Source: Balaenoptera acutorostrata
Taxonomy: Eukaryota; Chordata; Mammalia; Artiodactyla; Balaenopteridae
DNA length: 64,000 bases
NCBI RefSeq assembly: GCF_949987535.1
Contig: NC_080077.1
Location: 39,574,561-39,638,560, forward strand
Direction of reading: 5' to 3'
The position numbers were made by a program, and so were the translations under genes. The stretch's first letter is position 1. Every line of letters begins with the position of its first letter. The notes beneath the pieces are model-generated. The model was not told the origin of the DNA. It saw only the letters and a list, made by a program, of their open reading frames with translations, and did no database searches. Shown in pieces: positions 33,791-46,065 of this stretch.

Positions 33791-34565
33791 GACATATTAT
33801 TAAGGGTATTATATTCCTTGTCTGTTTCCATAATAATCCAATGTTCTTTTAGCTGTCACTACCATCATTCATTTCTTTTTCTTTTAGTCATTCTATTGGC
33901 TTAACTCTCCTTAGGCTAACGCTTGACATTATATCCTAACTTGCAGTTCAGTACAGTCTAATCATCCAAAAGGAATAAAGATAAAAATTTACTCATGTCT
34001 GAGAAAAGGCAGTAATTTTTTTATTACTTTAATGTTACTTTAAAAACTCAAACACTAACTTATTTGAAATTGATTGAACTCAAGGCCTATTTACAACCTG
34101 GTTGTGGTGTTTGTTTTTGTTTATTTGTCTGTCCTTTTTGCCATTGTGTGTGATTTCTAAAATTATGAATAGACTTAAAATTAGGTATTTGGGCACTAAA
34201 CCATAGAGTATTTACTAGTATGCTGGAGTCCATAGCGCATTGTGTTAGAATTATACAAATACAGTGCGAAACTCAAAGCAAAGAGAGCCCCCATTCATAC
34301 AATAGCCAAAACAAAATTTATTTTTACATTCAGATGGGGTTTACACTTGAGTTTTCAGCCAGGTTGGCAATCACCTGATGTTTGAATAAGGCCATTGCAC
34401 ACTCTGAGTGATCTCTATCTTAACTAGTCCAATACTACTCACAACTTTGCTGTAGTGGCATTTTGTTCTTCTTTTGGCTCCTTTAGTAAATAGATGAACT
34501 AACTTTTCTGCTTCTGGTCTTTGATCTATTTCTGGGCTTCCAATCTCATGACTTCCCATGCTACA
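33791..34565. other. Unique DNA, no gene seen
   Basis: No repeat family or exon recognised. Confidence 0.5.
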
Positions 34566-34570
34566 ACAGC

Positions 34571-34931
34571 TGTATTAGTTTGCAAGGGCTACCATGACAA
34601 AATATCATAGGCTGGATGACTTAACAGAAATGTATCTTCTCAGAGTTCTGGAGGCTGGCAGTCCAAGATCAAGGTGTTGGTAGGTTTGGTTTGTCCCAAG
34701 GCACCTCTCCTTGGCTTGCAAAAAGACTCTCACCATGTCCTCACGTGCTCTTTTCTCTGGCATCCTTTCCTCTTTGATAAGGACACCAGTCTTATTGGAT
34801 CAGGGCGCGAGGTTATGACTTCATTTACTAACCTTAATTACTTCCTTAAACGTCCTACCTCCAAATAGTGTAATACTGGAGGTTAGGATTCAACATATGA
34901 AATTTGGGGGAACACAATTCAGTCCATAACA
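34571..34931 (-). mobile_element. MLT1-type solo LTR (ERVL-MaLR), antisense
   Basis: Complete LTR from TGTATTAG to the CCATAACA end, with 'gttctggaggctggcagtcc', 'aagatcaaggtgttggtagg' and 'acacaattcagtccataaca' in antisense order. It is flanked by a perfect 5-bp duplication acagc (34566-34570 and 34932-34936). There is no internal retroviral sequence, so it arose by LTR-LTR recombination. The ORF at 34674-34868 is within the LTR and not a gene. Confidence 0.9.
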
Positions 34932-35194
34932 ACAGCCTTGCAGACTAATCATTTGATGAGGCTTGACCTCCCTGACCCTGTTGAGTGGAACACTGGAAGA
35001 GTGAACATTATTCTACAGGCAGCTTCCAAGGAGTATGATGTTCCCCATAGGTGGGGCCAGGGACTAAGGTAATCAAATTTTACAGGGCCTGGAAAACACT
35101 GAGATGTATCAGCCATTTAGGCAAGTTAACAAAATGGAAGTTTTTCATCAAAATTATTTAATTATCAGACCAATAATTGATTTAGTTAGTAGGA

Positions 35195-37045
35195 TAAAAC
35201 ATTTTGTTTTCTTTTTTATAGTGAAATATTTCAAATATACAGGAAAATTTAATGAATAATAAAATGAATACTCAGGTATTAATCCAAATTAATTAAAACA
35301 AATTCTTTTAATATAATTCTTTTGAAAGAAATATTGTTCTTTTAAAAGAAGTATAATATTACAGATACATTTGAAGCCCCTGTGAATCTTTGCTTGATCA
35401 TAGTGCCTTCTTTCCTTTCCCACAGGTAATTATTTTTTTGTTTTTTTTTTCACCACCACACATGATGTTTTTATACTTTTGCTTCATACAAATAGACTAT
35501 TGCTTTTCTTATTATTAAATTCCACATAAGTGGCATTGTAACATAGCTATCAATTCCAAATTTCCTTTTATACATTTAGCTCCAGATATTTTATTTTAAC
35601 TGTTGTATAATATTCTAGGGTTGACTATATCACAATGTAAATATTCATTTTTCTCTTGATGGATGTTTAAATTGTTTTCAATTTGTTGACTAGTACAAAC
35701 AACACTGATCGAGGATTTCTGTACCTATCTCATTGTGTGAATGTTCAAAATTTCTCTACCAAAGGTAGGGAAGGAAAAAGTTTTCCTCGATCCCCTTAGG
35801 GCTCCTGGAACAGTCTAAAAAGTAAACTGACCAAGACAGATTAACAAGAAAAAAAGCACACAAATTTATTTAATATACGTTTTATGTGACACGAGAGCCT
35901 TCATAAGGAAATGAAGACCCAAAGAAATGGTTAAACCTGAGTATTTTATTCTAGGTGGACAGTTGTGGAGAAATATGATAGGTCAAAGAGTACGAGGGAA
36001 GTGTAGTAAAATGGGGAAAACTTAGAAAGGACTGTATTAGGATTTTTCTTGGTGTTCCTTTGTCTTCAGAAATAAGGATGCTCCTTTTCTCTGGGTATAG
36101 GTCAGTCACCTCACACATGAGGGCTTTTTGACCTGTTCCAGGAGAGAGCGGGGGAAGATCACAGTGACCTCCCTTATTCTGCTGTTTTCTCAAACTCTTT
36201 CAGCTTAAAATAGTCAATATGCTAAGGTGCCATATTTTGGAGGAGCGTGTCCTGAACCCCATCAAGGATATGCCCCTAAGAGTGAAGATATCTCATATCT
36301 CCAACTTTGTGAAACATGGCCCAATTGCCTTCCAAAATGGTGGCACTTATTATATTTCCCCCAACAACTTCACCAAAATTTGTTATTATAAAATATTTTC
36401 AGTTTTTTCAATCTTTGGGTGGGTGATGTTAGCGTCATGTTATTTTAACTCACATTTCCTGCTCTCTGGTGAGCATCTTGTATGTGTTTATTGGCAATTC
36501 AGCTTCTTCTCTTAAATCCTTTGCTCATTTTTCTATGGCATTATCTACCTTATTGATTTTTAGGAGTTATTTATATATTCTAGATTTAAATTCATTGCAA
36601 ATAGGTTTTACTAGTCTCTAGCTCATCATAAATAAATTTGTTTACAGTTTATAGTTAAATATGTCTATGTTTTGCTGTATGGAGAATTTTAATTTTAATA
36701 TAATCAAATCTCTCTTTTCCTTTACAATTTTTGGGAGAGGGGGTTTAGAAATTCTTCCCTATCCTGGCATCAAGATATTCATCTATATTTTCTTCTGAAA
36801 TTTTAAGTTTTATTTTCACATTCAAATTCTTAACACATTGAATGCCCAAAAAAAGGTGTTAATCTACTATGATTACTGAATAAATAAATTGGTAGGCATG
36901 CTTACTAATTTTATGATCTTTATCTGATAGCTCTAATACCTGAAATTGTAAGCAAATTGATATCTTTTCTACTGTTTATTGTATCTGATGATTCTTGCTC
37001 ATGGTAAATTTTTTCCTTATGGATTTTCCTTATTAAATTTTGTAT
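35195..37045 (-). repeat. Old L1 3' region, antisense, split by an LTR-like insertion
   Basis: Antisense ORF2 C-terminus and 3' UTR landmarks: 'atagactattgcttttctta', 'ttttctcttgatggatgttt', 'cccaattgccttccaaaatg', 'tcctttgctcatttttctat', 'attcttccctatcctggcat'. The order is interrupted between about 35765 and 36270 by other sequence and resumes with 'cccctaagagtgaagatatc'. No open frame remains. Confidence 0.7.
35765..36270 (-). mobile_element. LTR-like insertion inside old L1
   Basis: About 500 bp of different text between two halves of an L1. Landmarks are 'agtaaactgaccaagacaga', 'gcacacaaatttatttaata' (AATAAA on the minus strand at 35865-35870), and 'ctgttttctcaaactctttc'. I recognise this as a retroviral-LTR-type dispersed repeat in antisense, family not fixed. 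A short caagg-like duplication may flank it. Confidence 0.55.
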
Positions 37046-38510
37046 TATGAATTATCTTCAAGATTTCTTTGAAGTCCTAGGAAATGTGAGTTTGACTTAT
37101 GAGTGGTTGTGCTTTTGCTTCTGCCAGGTACTCTTGGGGTACCCCTATCTAAGACTACTATTTAAATGTTCTTTCTGATTATGGTTTTCTGGACCACTCA
37201 TATAGAATAAACTGGAACCACAAATCCACATAGTTATGAATTCTCAGGGGAAACACTTATTTTTTCCCACCATGGCCCGGACTACTACCTATTAAGTTTC
37301 CTTATGAAGGTGGGTTTCCTGATGGAGTAGTTATTCCTTCTATTTTAATGAGAATATAGCCCTTTGGGAGGGGGCTAGCTTAGTGCAGGATCTTATTTCC
37401 GATTCACTGCCCTTTCCCTGGACCCAAATCTTCATTAAACTTTTATAACCCCCCAAAAAAGTAGAATAGTAACCTCCTCCACATACTTCCCACCACTCCA
37501 TTCCACAAACCCACCACCCAGTATAATTCAAGTACTTCAATACTTTTACTTTCTTATCTTGAGTATTTCCCTTATTTCCTTGCTTGCCCAGCTATGCACT
37601 TAAAAGGATTAGAAAATATTGTGATCATTCTAGTTATTTTGTTGCTTATAAATATTGCTATAAATGAATGACCTGCTTTTCTAAGTATTGGATATCAAAT
37701 AGATTCACTTACTGATTCACTTTAATTGGATAAAGCAAGATTTACAGTCTAAAAAATTAATAAATAACTCTGTTTTATAGTTTCTATTTTCTTTTCAGCA
37801 TTATTATGCATTTATTTTTTATTCAGAAATCACTTGAGAGGTATAGCAAATTCTTTAAAATTCAGATTAATTTCCCATAAACAACACTGCATCATGAATT
37901 ATCTATTTTCAGAATTTCAACTTGCTGTGACAGGCTGCCAAATTTCTGCTGTCATGTAAATTAAAACAAACCAAAAAAAAAAAAACCCAACAACTACCCA
38001 ACTGAGATATTGTGCTACAAAGAAATGTTCCACATCTCCACCACTTGGGAGTGAGAACAGGAACAATTTAAATTTTTCCAATTTATGTCAATAATGATTT
38101 TGTGTCCCATATGGAACATCTTTCTAGGCAGTTTCCCAGCTGATCTACTCCTAATATCACTTAACTAGCTACAGACAGAATCAAATGATTCAGTCTATGT
38201 AATTTCTCACTTCTTATTCCAGAGAAACCATCCAGGAAAAATTTTTTAAAATCAACCAAAATGTTTTTTATATATCTCATGTCTCTATTTTTGCTTCTTT
38301 TTCTTTTCAAAATCTCTGTTCGCATTTTCTCTTCAGAAACTGGTAGATGCCATATGGTTAATATAATCAACCAAGTAAAGGTTTGTTTCAATTGTTTGTG
38401 TTCCCAGAAATCTGTTAAACATCTTTTTTTTTTTTTTTACTATGTCATCTCAAGGAAAAAGCAACATAACAGGATTAGATAAATGGAATCAGTGTAAGGG
38501 ATTTTCTAAA
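37046..38510. other. Unique AT-rich DNA, no gene seen
   Basis: No confident repeat. The first ~300 bases may continue the old L1. Poly-A (37972-37985) and poly-T (38425-38439) runs occur. Confidence 0.45.
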
Positions 38511-38519
38511 ATTAGAGGA

Positions 38520-38650
38520 GGACTTCCCTGGCAGTCCAGTGGTTAAGACTGTGTTTCCACTGCAGGGGGTGTGGGTTTGATCCTTGGTCGGGGAACGAAG
38601 ATCCTGGACGCTGCATGGCGAGGCCAAAGAATAAATAAATATAAAATAAA
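38520..38650 (+). mobile_element. CHR-1-type SINE
   Basis: tRNA-derived SINE shorter than CHR-2: 'gacttccctggcagtccagt', 'gtgggtttgatccttggtcg', 'gctgcatggcgaggccaaag', then an (AATA)n tail. Found in cetaceans, hippos and ruminants. I could not find a clear target duplication. Confidence 0.9.
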
Positions 38651-38970
38651 AGAGATAAGGATAAGAGTAAGCACTTGATTATGACTTTCTTTTCATTCAA
38701 CAAACCTGTCATGTGAAAGAAGACAGCCAGAGACCCTCCCAGTGTCCCCATTCTCTGCTCTATGGAGATCATATGTATCTTAAGTAAACTCACACATTCA
38801 TGAATAGTAAGTCATCAGAGCATATGTTTCTCACATTTTTCTTCTTTTATAAAATACTTTTGTTTAAAACCCAATCTTCAAAAAGCTCTAACACATCTAA
38901 CACATGCCACATTTCTTCTCAGTTATCAGGAACATTGGAAGTCATTTCTTGATTATCATTTCCAAGTAGC

Positions 38971-39007
38971 TTGAGATAATATACATACATGTTGAGATAA
39001 TATACAT
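38971..39007. repeat. Two-copy tandem duplication, 21-bp period
   Basis: ttgagataatatacat at 38971-38986 recurs at 38992-39007. Confidence 0.85.
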
Positions 39008-39489
39008 GAATCTCCTTTATGAGAATGTCCACTCCTATTTTTCACTTAGCTTTGCCTTTGACATAGAAATAGTGACATATGTCCACCAGAACTTTCACAC
39101 CATTGTCACTACCTTGCACTAAGAGTATGTCAACATTGCAGATAGTTCTGTTTTATGAGATCTTCTGTGTCTTCGATCTTCCTTTTACTGACACATTTTG
39201 CAAATGTGTCAATGGTGAAGACCACATTGCACTAAATAAACATAATAGAGAGGGTATTTTTATTACTATAAATGACAAAATCTATTTCAATAGCACTTAA
39301 ACAATCTGTTTGGATTACACAATACATGTTATATATGACATGACTGATATGCTTCACTTTATAACATATGTTAAGTTATAACATTTTTATTAATGAGAGC
39401 TCTAAAAAGCAGAATATCCTGATAAAATTAATTTGGGATAATGTCAAGATATTTTTAAGTAGCAGGAAGTTGTAGTAGAAATAACCTGA

Positions 39490-39630
39490 GCATTAGATAC
39501 CCAAGTTTTAAAATCCTGCTTCTTCCATTTATTACTCTGAACTCATCTTCACAAAGTCTTTACTTTCATCAAACTGAAGTATGAGTTAAAATAGCTTCTT
39601 TACATTAAAAAAGTACTTGGTACATAATAT
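39490..39630 (+). repeat. MIR fragment, sense
   Basis: 'gcattagatacccaagtttt', 'cttccatttattactctgaa' and 'agtacttggtacataatatg' follow MIR order. Diverged. Confidence 0.55.
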
Positions 39631-40214
39631 GTTCTCTCTTCTTCCATGTTTATTAAGAACATTTAAAAAGTAGAATAAGCTATGTATTAAGTAATAACTA
39701 AGATAAAGTAATATAATTCAGTGTCTTTAGTAACTTTAGCAATCAATCAATAATCATTTTACTGTCTGTACTACTGACAATATTGACAGCAAACATAATG
39801 ACCAATATTATTTCAATATTTATCAATATTTTGAGACTCTGTCATAATTTTCAGTTTTGCTTAATAACAGTCAACGCACACTGAGAAGCCTTGGTCTCCT
39901 TTGGCTTCTAGTTCAGTTTCATGATACTTGCTATTTTCCAATTCCTCATTTGCCTTGGTAAGCTGCATCCTCAATTGATGGGCATGAGTTATTAGTGGCA
40001 AGAGCACATAAGGATGGATGTAGCAGGAGACATTGGTCAAAGCACCATAGTAGTTTTCTCTCTCTTCAAATGGGGTTCTAAGGCCAGGAAAAGGCTACTA
40101 CACATATAAATATAAAAGATGAAGAAATCTGGAGCAAAAGAGGCCAATAATGTTTATGACTTTCAGTTATAGATGTTTTCCTTAACACTAAGATCAGTTT
40201 ATAATGATAAAAGG

Positions 40215-40468
40215 GTCAATCCATTGACGACATACCAGTTATAAACCTTCAGGTACTTAATAGTAGAGCCCCAAAATACATGAAAGAAAAACTGACAGAA
40301 TTGAAGGAAGAAATAGACAATTCAACAGTAGTAGTTGGTGTTCTCAAAATTCCGTTTTCAATAATGGATAGAATGACTAGACAGAAGATCAACAAGGAAA
40401 TAGAATACATGTACACTGTAAACCCACTAGACGTACTTGATATCTTCAGAGCACTTTGTATTTCATAA
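40215..40468 (+). pseudogene. Old L1 ORF2 endonuclease fragment
   Basis: The open frame 40280-40468 reads MKEKLTELKEEIDNS then VVVGVLKIPFSIMDRMTRQK. It corresponds to the L1 ORF2 stretch around the endonuclease GDFNTPLS motif, where GDFN has decayed to GVLK. It belongs to an older L1 than the 14-18 kb element, whose equivalent lies near 15710-15900. Confidence 0.75.
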
Positions 40469-40499
40469 TTTTTTACTTAAATGTAAAAATTCATAGTTT

Positions 40500-41160
40500 C
40501 CATTCTGTAATAATTAACACTAATAGTTAACATTTGCTGTTTACCAGGCATTATCCTAAGTGTTTTGCACGTTTCTTATTCTTTAATAATCACAACAATC
40601 TTAATGGTACAAAGAAGATGAAAAAAAAAAAAAAAAACTGGCCTGATGTCTCACAGCTGGTGAACGACAAACAAGGGTATTATGGTCTGAATTGTATCCT
40701 CCCCTGCTCTGTACCCTGCCAAATTCATATATTGAAGCCCTAAACCCCAGTACCTGAGAACGTGATTGCATTTGGAGATAGGGCCTTTAATAAAGAAGTA
40801 ATTAAATTAAAATGAGGCTGTTAGGGTAGGTTTGAATCCATTCTAACTGGTACCCTGATAAGAAGAAGAAACTTGGACATGGAGAAACACCAGCGGTGCA
40901 GGTGCATAGAGGAAAGACCATGTAAGGACACAGTGAGAAGGCAGCCATCTCCAAGTCAAGGAGAGAAGCCTCAGAAGAAACCAAACATGCAGACACCTTG
41001 ATCTTGGACTTGTAACCTCCATGAGGGTGAGAAATACATTTCTGCTGGTTAAGCCACCCAGTCTCTGGTATTTTGGTAAGGCAGCTCTAGCAAACTTACA
41101 TTAAAGACTTAAACTCAGTGTCTGACCTGAGGGGCCACAGTGCTAACCATTATTCTAGGG
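40500..41160 (-). repeat. MIR SINE, antisense, split by LTR
   Basis: 'catttgctgtttaccaggca', 'tctcacagctggtgaacgac' on the left, then after the LTR 'acttaaactcagtgtctgac' and 'acagtgctaaccattattct' continue the antisense MIR. An A-run (40621-40637) replaces part of the core. Confidence 0.65.
40678..41100 (+). mobile_element. MLT1-type solo LTR (ERVL-MaLR), sense
   Basis: Landmarks: 'ttatggtctgaattgtatcc', 'attgaagccctaaaccccag', 'gcatttggagatagggcctt', 'gaccatgtaaggacacagtg', 'gacaccttgatcttggactt', 'gttaagccacccagtctctg', end 'gctctagcaaacttaca'. It is inserted within an antisense MIR. No retroviral coding region. Target duplication not clear. Confidence 0.85.
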
Positions 41161-42370
41161 CATCATGGCAGACATGGTTATTTTTGTTTGTTCCTGATTT
41201 TTTAATATGTATGAGTTGTTTTAATCTATCTATGTTATTAATACCCACTTTGAACCTTTTTATCCAGGCAATTGTAGAGAGCTGTTTAATAATATAAAAG
41301 TCACTTTAGGTTCTGAGTAAATTGTGATGGATTTCTTGTTGGCCCACAAATGACAAATCTTATAAGAGATCACCTCTGACTCTCGAACACCCATTCTAAA
41401 AGGTATAAAATGATTTTACTAAGAAACTATTTTAGAAACAACCTGGAGGTTCTGAACCCTAGAAAAATTAGAGGCAAAAGAATACCACTAGAGTATTTTG
41501 CTTTCTATAACATTGCCTCCTATAATCCAGAGAGGATTTCATCTTTGCTAGGTAATTATTTAAACAGAAGAAATCCATGGGAAATGACAGACTCCTTGTT
41601 GAATACTTTCTGTATATACATGACCTCAGAAAATCCTGTCTAAACTTATGGAAAAGTGCATAGGCAGCAGGTAAAGTCTGAGAGATTTTTGCCTAGACCA
41701 ATACATAAATTATATGCAAGAGAAGAATAAATGACTAAGCAATTGTGATTCCAAGGAAAGTTACTGTCAATTCCAACCAAAATAGAATACCTGACTTAAT
41801 GCGCATCTACAATGTCTAGACATTTATTCTTAAATCAGCGAGTATTCAGCCTCTTACACTGATATTTTCTTTTCTTTCTTTTAATGTACAATATTGAAAC
41901 ACATTGCATTGAGGCACATGCCAAGAGTATTGGTGATAAAAAACACATCACAAAGGGAGTAGCAAAGTTCCTAGAATATATATTTCTTAAAAACTAAATT
42001 AGGCTTATTATTCCAGTGCTTTTATTCTGCTGGAGTTAAAAGTTCTTAAAATGGCAATCAATTCAAAAGACTTCTTGTACTATTGATATGTAGGTACTGT
42101 GACAATTCCTCCCTTTGTAAAATAAAAAGAAATGCTATATTTAAAAACAATTATTTAAATAATGCTAAACTGACAAGAAAATAAGGGAAATCCTCAGATG
42201 ATAAATACAAGACAGGTGTGAGAATCTGAGGAAGGATTTCAAAGACTGAAGACAACCATTGACTTGGGATCTTTTGCCATTCCCGTTTCATCTGAAGTTT
42301 TGGCTTGAATAGTTACTGAAAGTATAGGAGATAAAGCAGGGGCCCTGTACAAGGCTGGAACATTTGAAGC
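41161..42370. other. Unique DNA, no gene seen
   Basis: No firm repeat or exon. The ORF at 41410-41643 (77 codons) has no recognisable family. Confidence 0.5.
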
Positions 42371-42379
42371 ACACAACAG

Positions 42380-43860
42380 TAAATGAAGTCAGGGCTATTT
42401 AAGACTAAGGTTAGATGCTTGATGGGGACAGGGCAATATTTGATCTCCATCATTCACTGTGTACAAATATCAGTTCCACAGAGGTCAAGGATTAAATGTG
42501 AGAGGCAAAAATGTAAAATGTTTTGGAAAAAAAGAGAAAATATATATTTTCTAAAGAAAAAAATGCATAGCTTTCAAAAATTTTAATATTAGAAAATAAG
42601 AAAGACTTAATAATTTAGAATCCAAATTAAGAATTCATGTTTTTAAAAAAGATCCACAAAATTTAACACAAAGAAAAAGGCAAATAAAATATAATACAGT
42701 GGAGTTAGTGAAATAAGAAGCAAAAGTACAATACAGTTTCAACTAAACTATTGATATACAAAGGCCTATGGCAATACTAATAAAAAAGACATATATTAAT
42801 AATATGAGGAGTAGGAAGGGGAGGTGAATACAAATACAGCATATGTACTTAAAAAACAGAGATTAATATAAAATTTATGCAAAAAAATTGAAAAGTTTAT
42901 TGAAAATGATCAAATTTCTAGAAAAAGAAATACAGGCAGGCATGCCTCAGAGATATTGTGGGTTGGGTTCCAGACCACTGAGGTAAAGTGAATATTGCCA
43001 TACAGCCAGTCATACAAATTTTCTGCTTTCTCAGTGCATATAAAAGTTATGTTTACACTATACTATAGTCTACGAAGTATGCAAGAGTATTATGTCTAAA
43101 AAACAATGTATGTACCTTAATTAAAAATATTTTATTGCTAAAAAATGCTAACCATCATCTGAGGCTTCAGTGAGTCACAGTAGTAACATCAAAGATCACT
43201 GATCACAGAGCACTATAACACATATAATAATAATGAAAATGTTTGAAATATTGCAAGAATTACCAAAATGTGACACAGAGATACAAAGTAAGACAATGTT
43301 GTTGGAAAAATGCAGCCAATAGACTTGCTCCAGGCACGACTGACACAAACCTTCAATTTGTAAGAAAACACAATATCTGCAAAGCATAATAAAGAAAAGC
43401 ACAATAAGATGAGGTATGCCTGTACAATAGCCTAAACCAACTCAACTAGAAACTGAAAATTGTAATAGTCCTGAAATCATTGAGGATGTGCTATTAAGGG
43501 TATAAATATTTACATAAGGAAAATACCAGTCCCAGATAATTTTAACTGAGTTTGCCATTCAAAGAAGAGAAAATCCAATCTTGCTCTTTGCAATGCTAAA
43601 TTTTTCAGAGATCTACTCATAAGTGGTAAAACTATAGAGAAAATAAAATTAATAATCAACATAATTTGGGATAGCTATCTTTAAGTGGAATCAGATGGCA
43701 TCATGTAGAGACGTGAAGGAGGATTTAAAACTATTGGTAATGGTCTATATCTTAAGCCGAGGTATGGATATATGGGTACTCCTTCTGTTATTCCGTATAT
43801 ATACTACAAACTTTTAAACTATTAGCAATGTCAGAATGGCTTAAGACAATAACAATTTCT
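42380..43860 (+). repeat. Decayed old L1 sequence, sense, hosting a MER2-like element
   Basis: 'aaaatgatcaaatttctaga' before the MER2 element and 'agcctaaaccaactcaacta' plus 'tttgccattcaaagaagaga' after it follow the L1 ORF2 order ahead of the RT domain. The surrounding A-rich text has the composition of a decayed L1. No open frame. Confidence 0.5.
42933..43422. mobile_element. MER2/Tigger1-type DNA transposon, 490 bp
   Basis: Terminal inverted repeats: left caggcaggcatgcctcagag, right end gaggtatgcctg, with TA outside both (42931-42932 and 43423-43424). Inner landmarks are 'ggttgggttccagaccactg', 'taaaagttatgtttacacta', 'ttcagtgagtcacagtagta', 'ccaaaatgtgacacagagat', 'aaaccttcaatttgtaagaa'. 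The transposase centre is deleted, as in the MER2 non-autonomous family. It lies inside an old L1, so it is younger than that L1. Confidence 0.9.
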
Positions 43861-43864
43861 TAAG

Positions 43865-44875
43865 TTTTTATTTGATTTTTCAATAAATAATACATGCACA
43901 AAGTTCAATTAAAAAAAATGGAAAGGTGAAAAGTGCAAATTTCCTTCCCACCCTTGCTCAATCTACCCAATTTCCATCTCCCCCAACAGACAACAAATGT
44001 TATTAATTCCTTTGTATTTTTCTGCATTTCCTTAATATACAAGCAAATATGTATATTTATTTTATTCCCTTCCCCACTTTTTTACATTAACTATAACATA
44101 TTCTGTACAATATTCTGTACCTTGCTGTTTTTCTGAACAATGTATCTTAGAGATCTTTCTATTTTAGTACATAAAGTGTTTCCTCATTATTTTTAGGTTT
44201 GTATAGTATTCTGGTTTATTTAAGCAGATTATATCAGACCTGTATAGTATCCTTTCTATGGATACAGCATATATTTTTAAACATTTTTTCTTCCAATTTT
44301 TTTGTTCTTGCAAACAATTATCCTATGAATATCCTTGGAAATACATTTGAATATATCCTATGAAATATTTCTCATGTATGCAAGTATGTTTGAAGGATAA
44401 ATTCCCAAAAGTGGAATGGCTGAGTCAAAGTACACTTCCTTTTGTAGTTTTGATAGATATTGCCAAACTGTCATCCATCATGAAAGCAATGTGAGGAAGA
44501 ACTTATTTCCCCACAGCCTCCTCAAAAGAGAGTGTGCTATGAAACTGCTCCACTGAATTTTTATTTCTCTCATTTTGAGCATGGTACAGGATCTTTTCAT
44601 ATTTTTAGAGATACTGTGTTTTCTTTTCTGTGAACCATATGTTTATATCAGCTGCCCATGTTTCTATTGGGTTTTTCTTTTTCTCATCAATTTCTAGAAA
44701 CCTTTTAATACATGAGAACTTAGCTCTATATCTGTGATATGAGTTGAAAAATTTTCCCAATTTGTCCTTTGTCTTTTGACTTTTAAAGGGCTTGCATTTG
44801 AAATTTATCATAATATGTGGTATGCTGTATGAAGCTATGCTGTTTTTAATTATAATTCTGTTTCCCAAAGAGAAA
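43865..44875 (-). repeat. Old L1 3' region, antisense
   Basis: Antisense 3' UTR then ORF2 end: 'tttccttcccacccttgctc', 'gacaacaaatgttattaatt', 'ttcccaaaagtggaatggct', 'gatattgccaaactgtcatc', 'gctgcccatgtttctattgg'. It abuts a sense-oriented old L1 on its left, giving a head-on L1 pair. Confidence 0.75.
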
Positions 44876-45915
44876 TATATTTAAATTAGATTACTCCCAA
44901 CTTAGAATACAATAGTATTATAAGTACTATGGGTTTTTTAAAGTGCATTATTTTAAGATAGTTGACTCTGTGTAACATTTATGTTCTCAGTATGGGTCTA
45001 ATACCATATTTTCACACATTATTTAAAAAAATATTAAAATGCAGTTAAAAAGTCAGATAAAATGATAATGGCCAAGTAACTCCAAAGCCACCATTTTCCA
45101 AACTTAACAATAGCAATGCTGAGATAATCTCAGATAAAATCTGATACAGAACCTTTTTACTCCTTTTTAGTGAAATGAATTAAATATTTTTGAACACTTA
45201 GATTAACCAATTTGTTAAGATCTATAGTTCTCTCCAATTTTTTCCTTAAGATTTGAGAAAATCCAATCTGTGAAAGATACCAGCCCATAAAATTCCTATA
45301 GCAAATCCTATGAGACAAGCTCACAATAAGGTAACACAATAGGGGAAATGCCTGTGGGAAGCTCTCTCCGAAACAGTACCACAGCTCTCCCATAGTTGAT
45401 TGGCAGCCATCATGATAGAAAAAGTCACCAACCTCCTGGCCTTTGATTTGCCTTTAATCGTTGACAAATGTAGAGACGATAGTCAAGAGTTAAGTTGAGT
45501 AGTTGTGCTGAGCTGCTCCCCATCCCATTTTCTTCTTGAAATCAAGGAACACATGTTTCTAAACACAATATAGTTGGCTTCATTGACTGACTATTGTTTT
45601 CTTAGTCATAGGCCTGATAAAGTTCCATCTTCCTGCAGGACTGGGCTTATGCCACATCTACTGATTGTTAAGATCCTTTCAAAGGCTGCGCATAGTGGAT
45701 ATGTACAGTCTGTTTCTAATTTTAATATCCCTGAATATTGTGCTCTTAGTGTTAGTAGATGTTTTACCTAATATAATACTGGTGGAGAATTCCAAGCACA
45801 GTAAATGGTATGGGGGAAAAAATGAAAAAAATGAAATGGGGACATATGCAAGAGAAGAGAGTTTAATAGAAAAGGGTTAGGAGAGCAAGGAAGAAGTTAT
45901 TAAAAGCAACAAAAG
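44876..45915. other. Unique DNA, no gene seen
   Basis: No repeat family or exon recognised. Confidence 0.5.
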
Positions 45916-45919
45916 TATC

Positions 45920-46065
45920 ACCAAATTGGTTGAATCTTCATTCTAGTACCAGCATTTCCCTTAATTAGTTGTGTGACTTCTAGCAAGACAGACCTTATAG
46001 GTTTCCATTTATATACTAATAAAATGAGCAATTTGGATTACTTAATCTCTGAAGGATCTTCTAGC
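45920..46065 (+). repeat. Probable MIR fragment, sense
   Basis: 'cccttaattagttgtgtgac', 'actaataaaatgagcaattt', 'ctctgaaggatcttctagca' fit the MIR core order with heavy decay. Confidence 0.5.
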
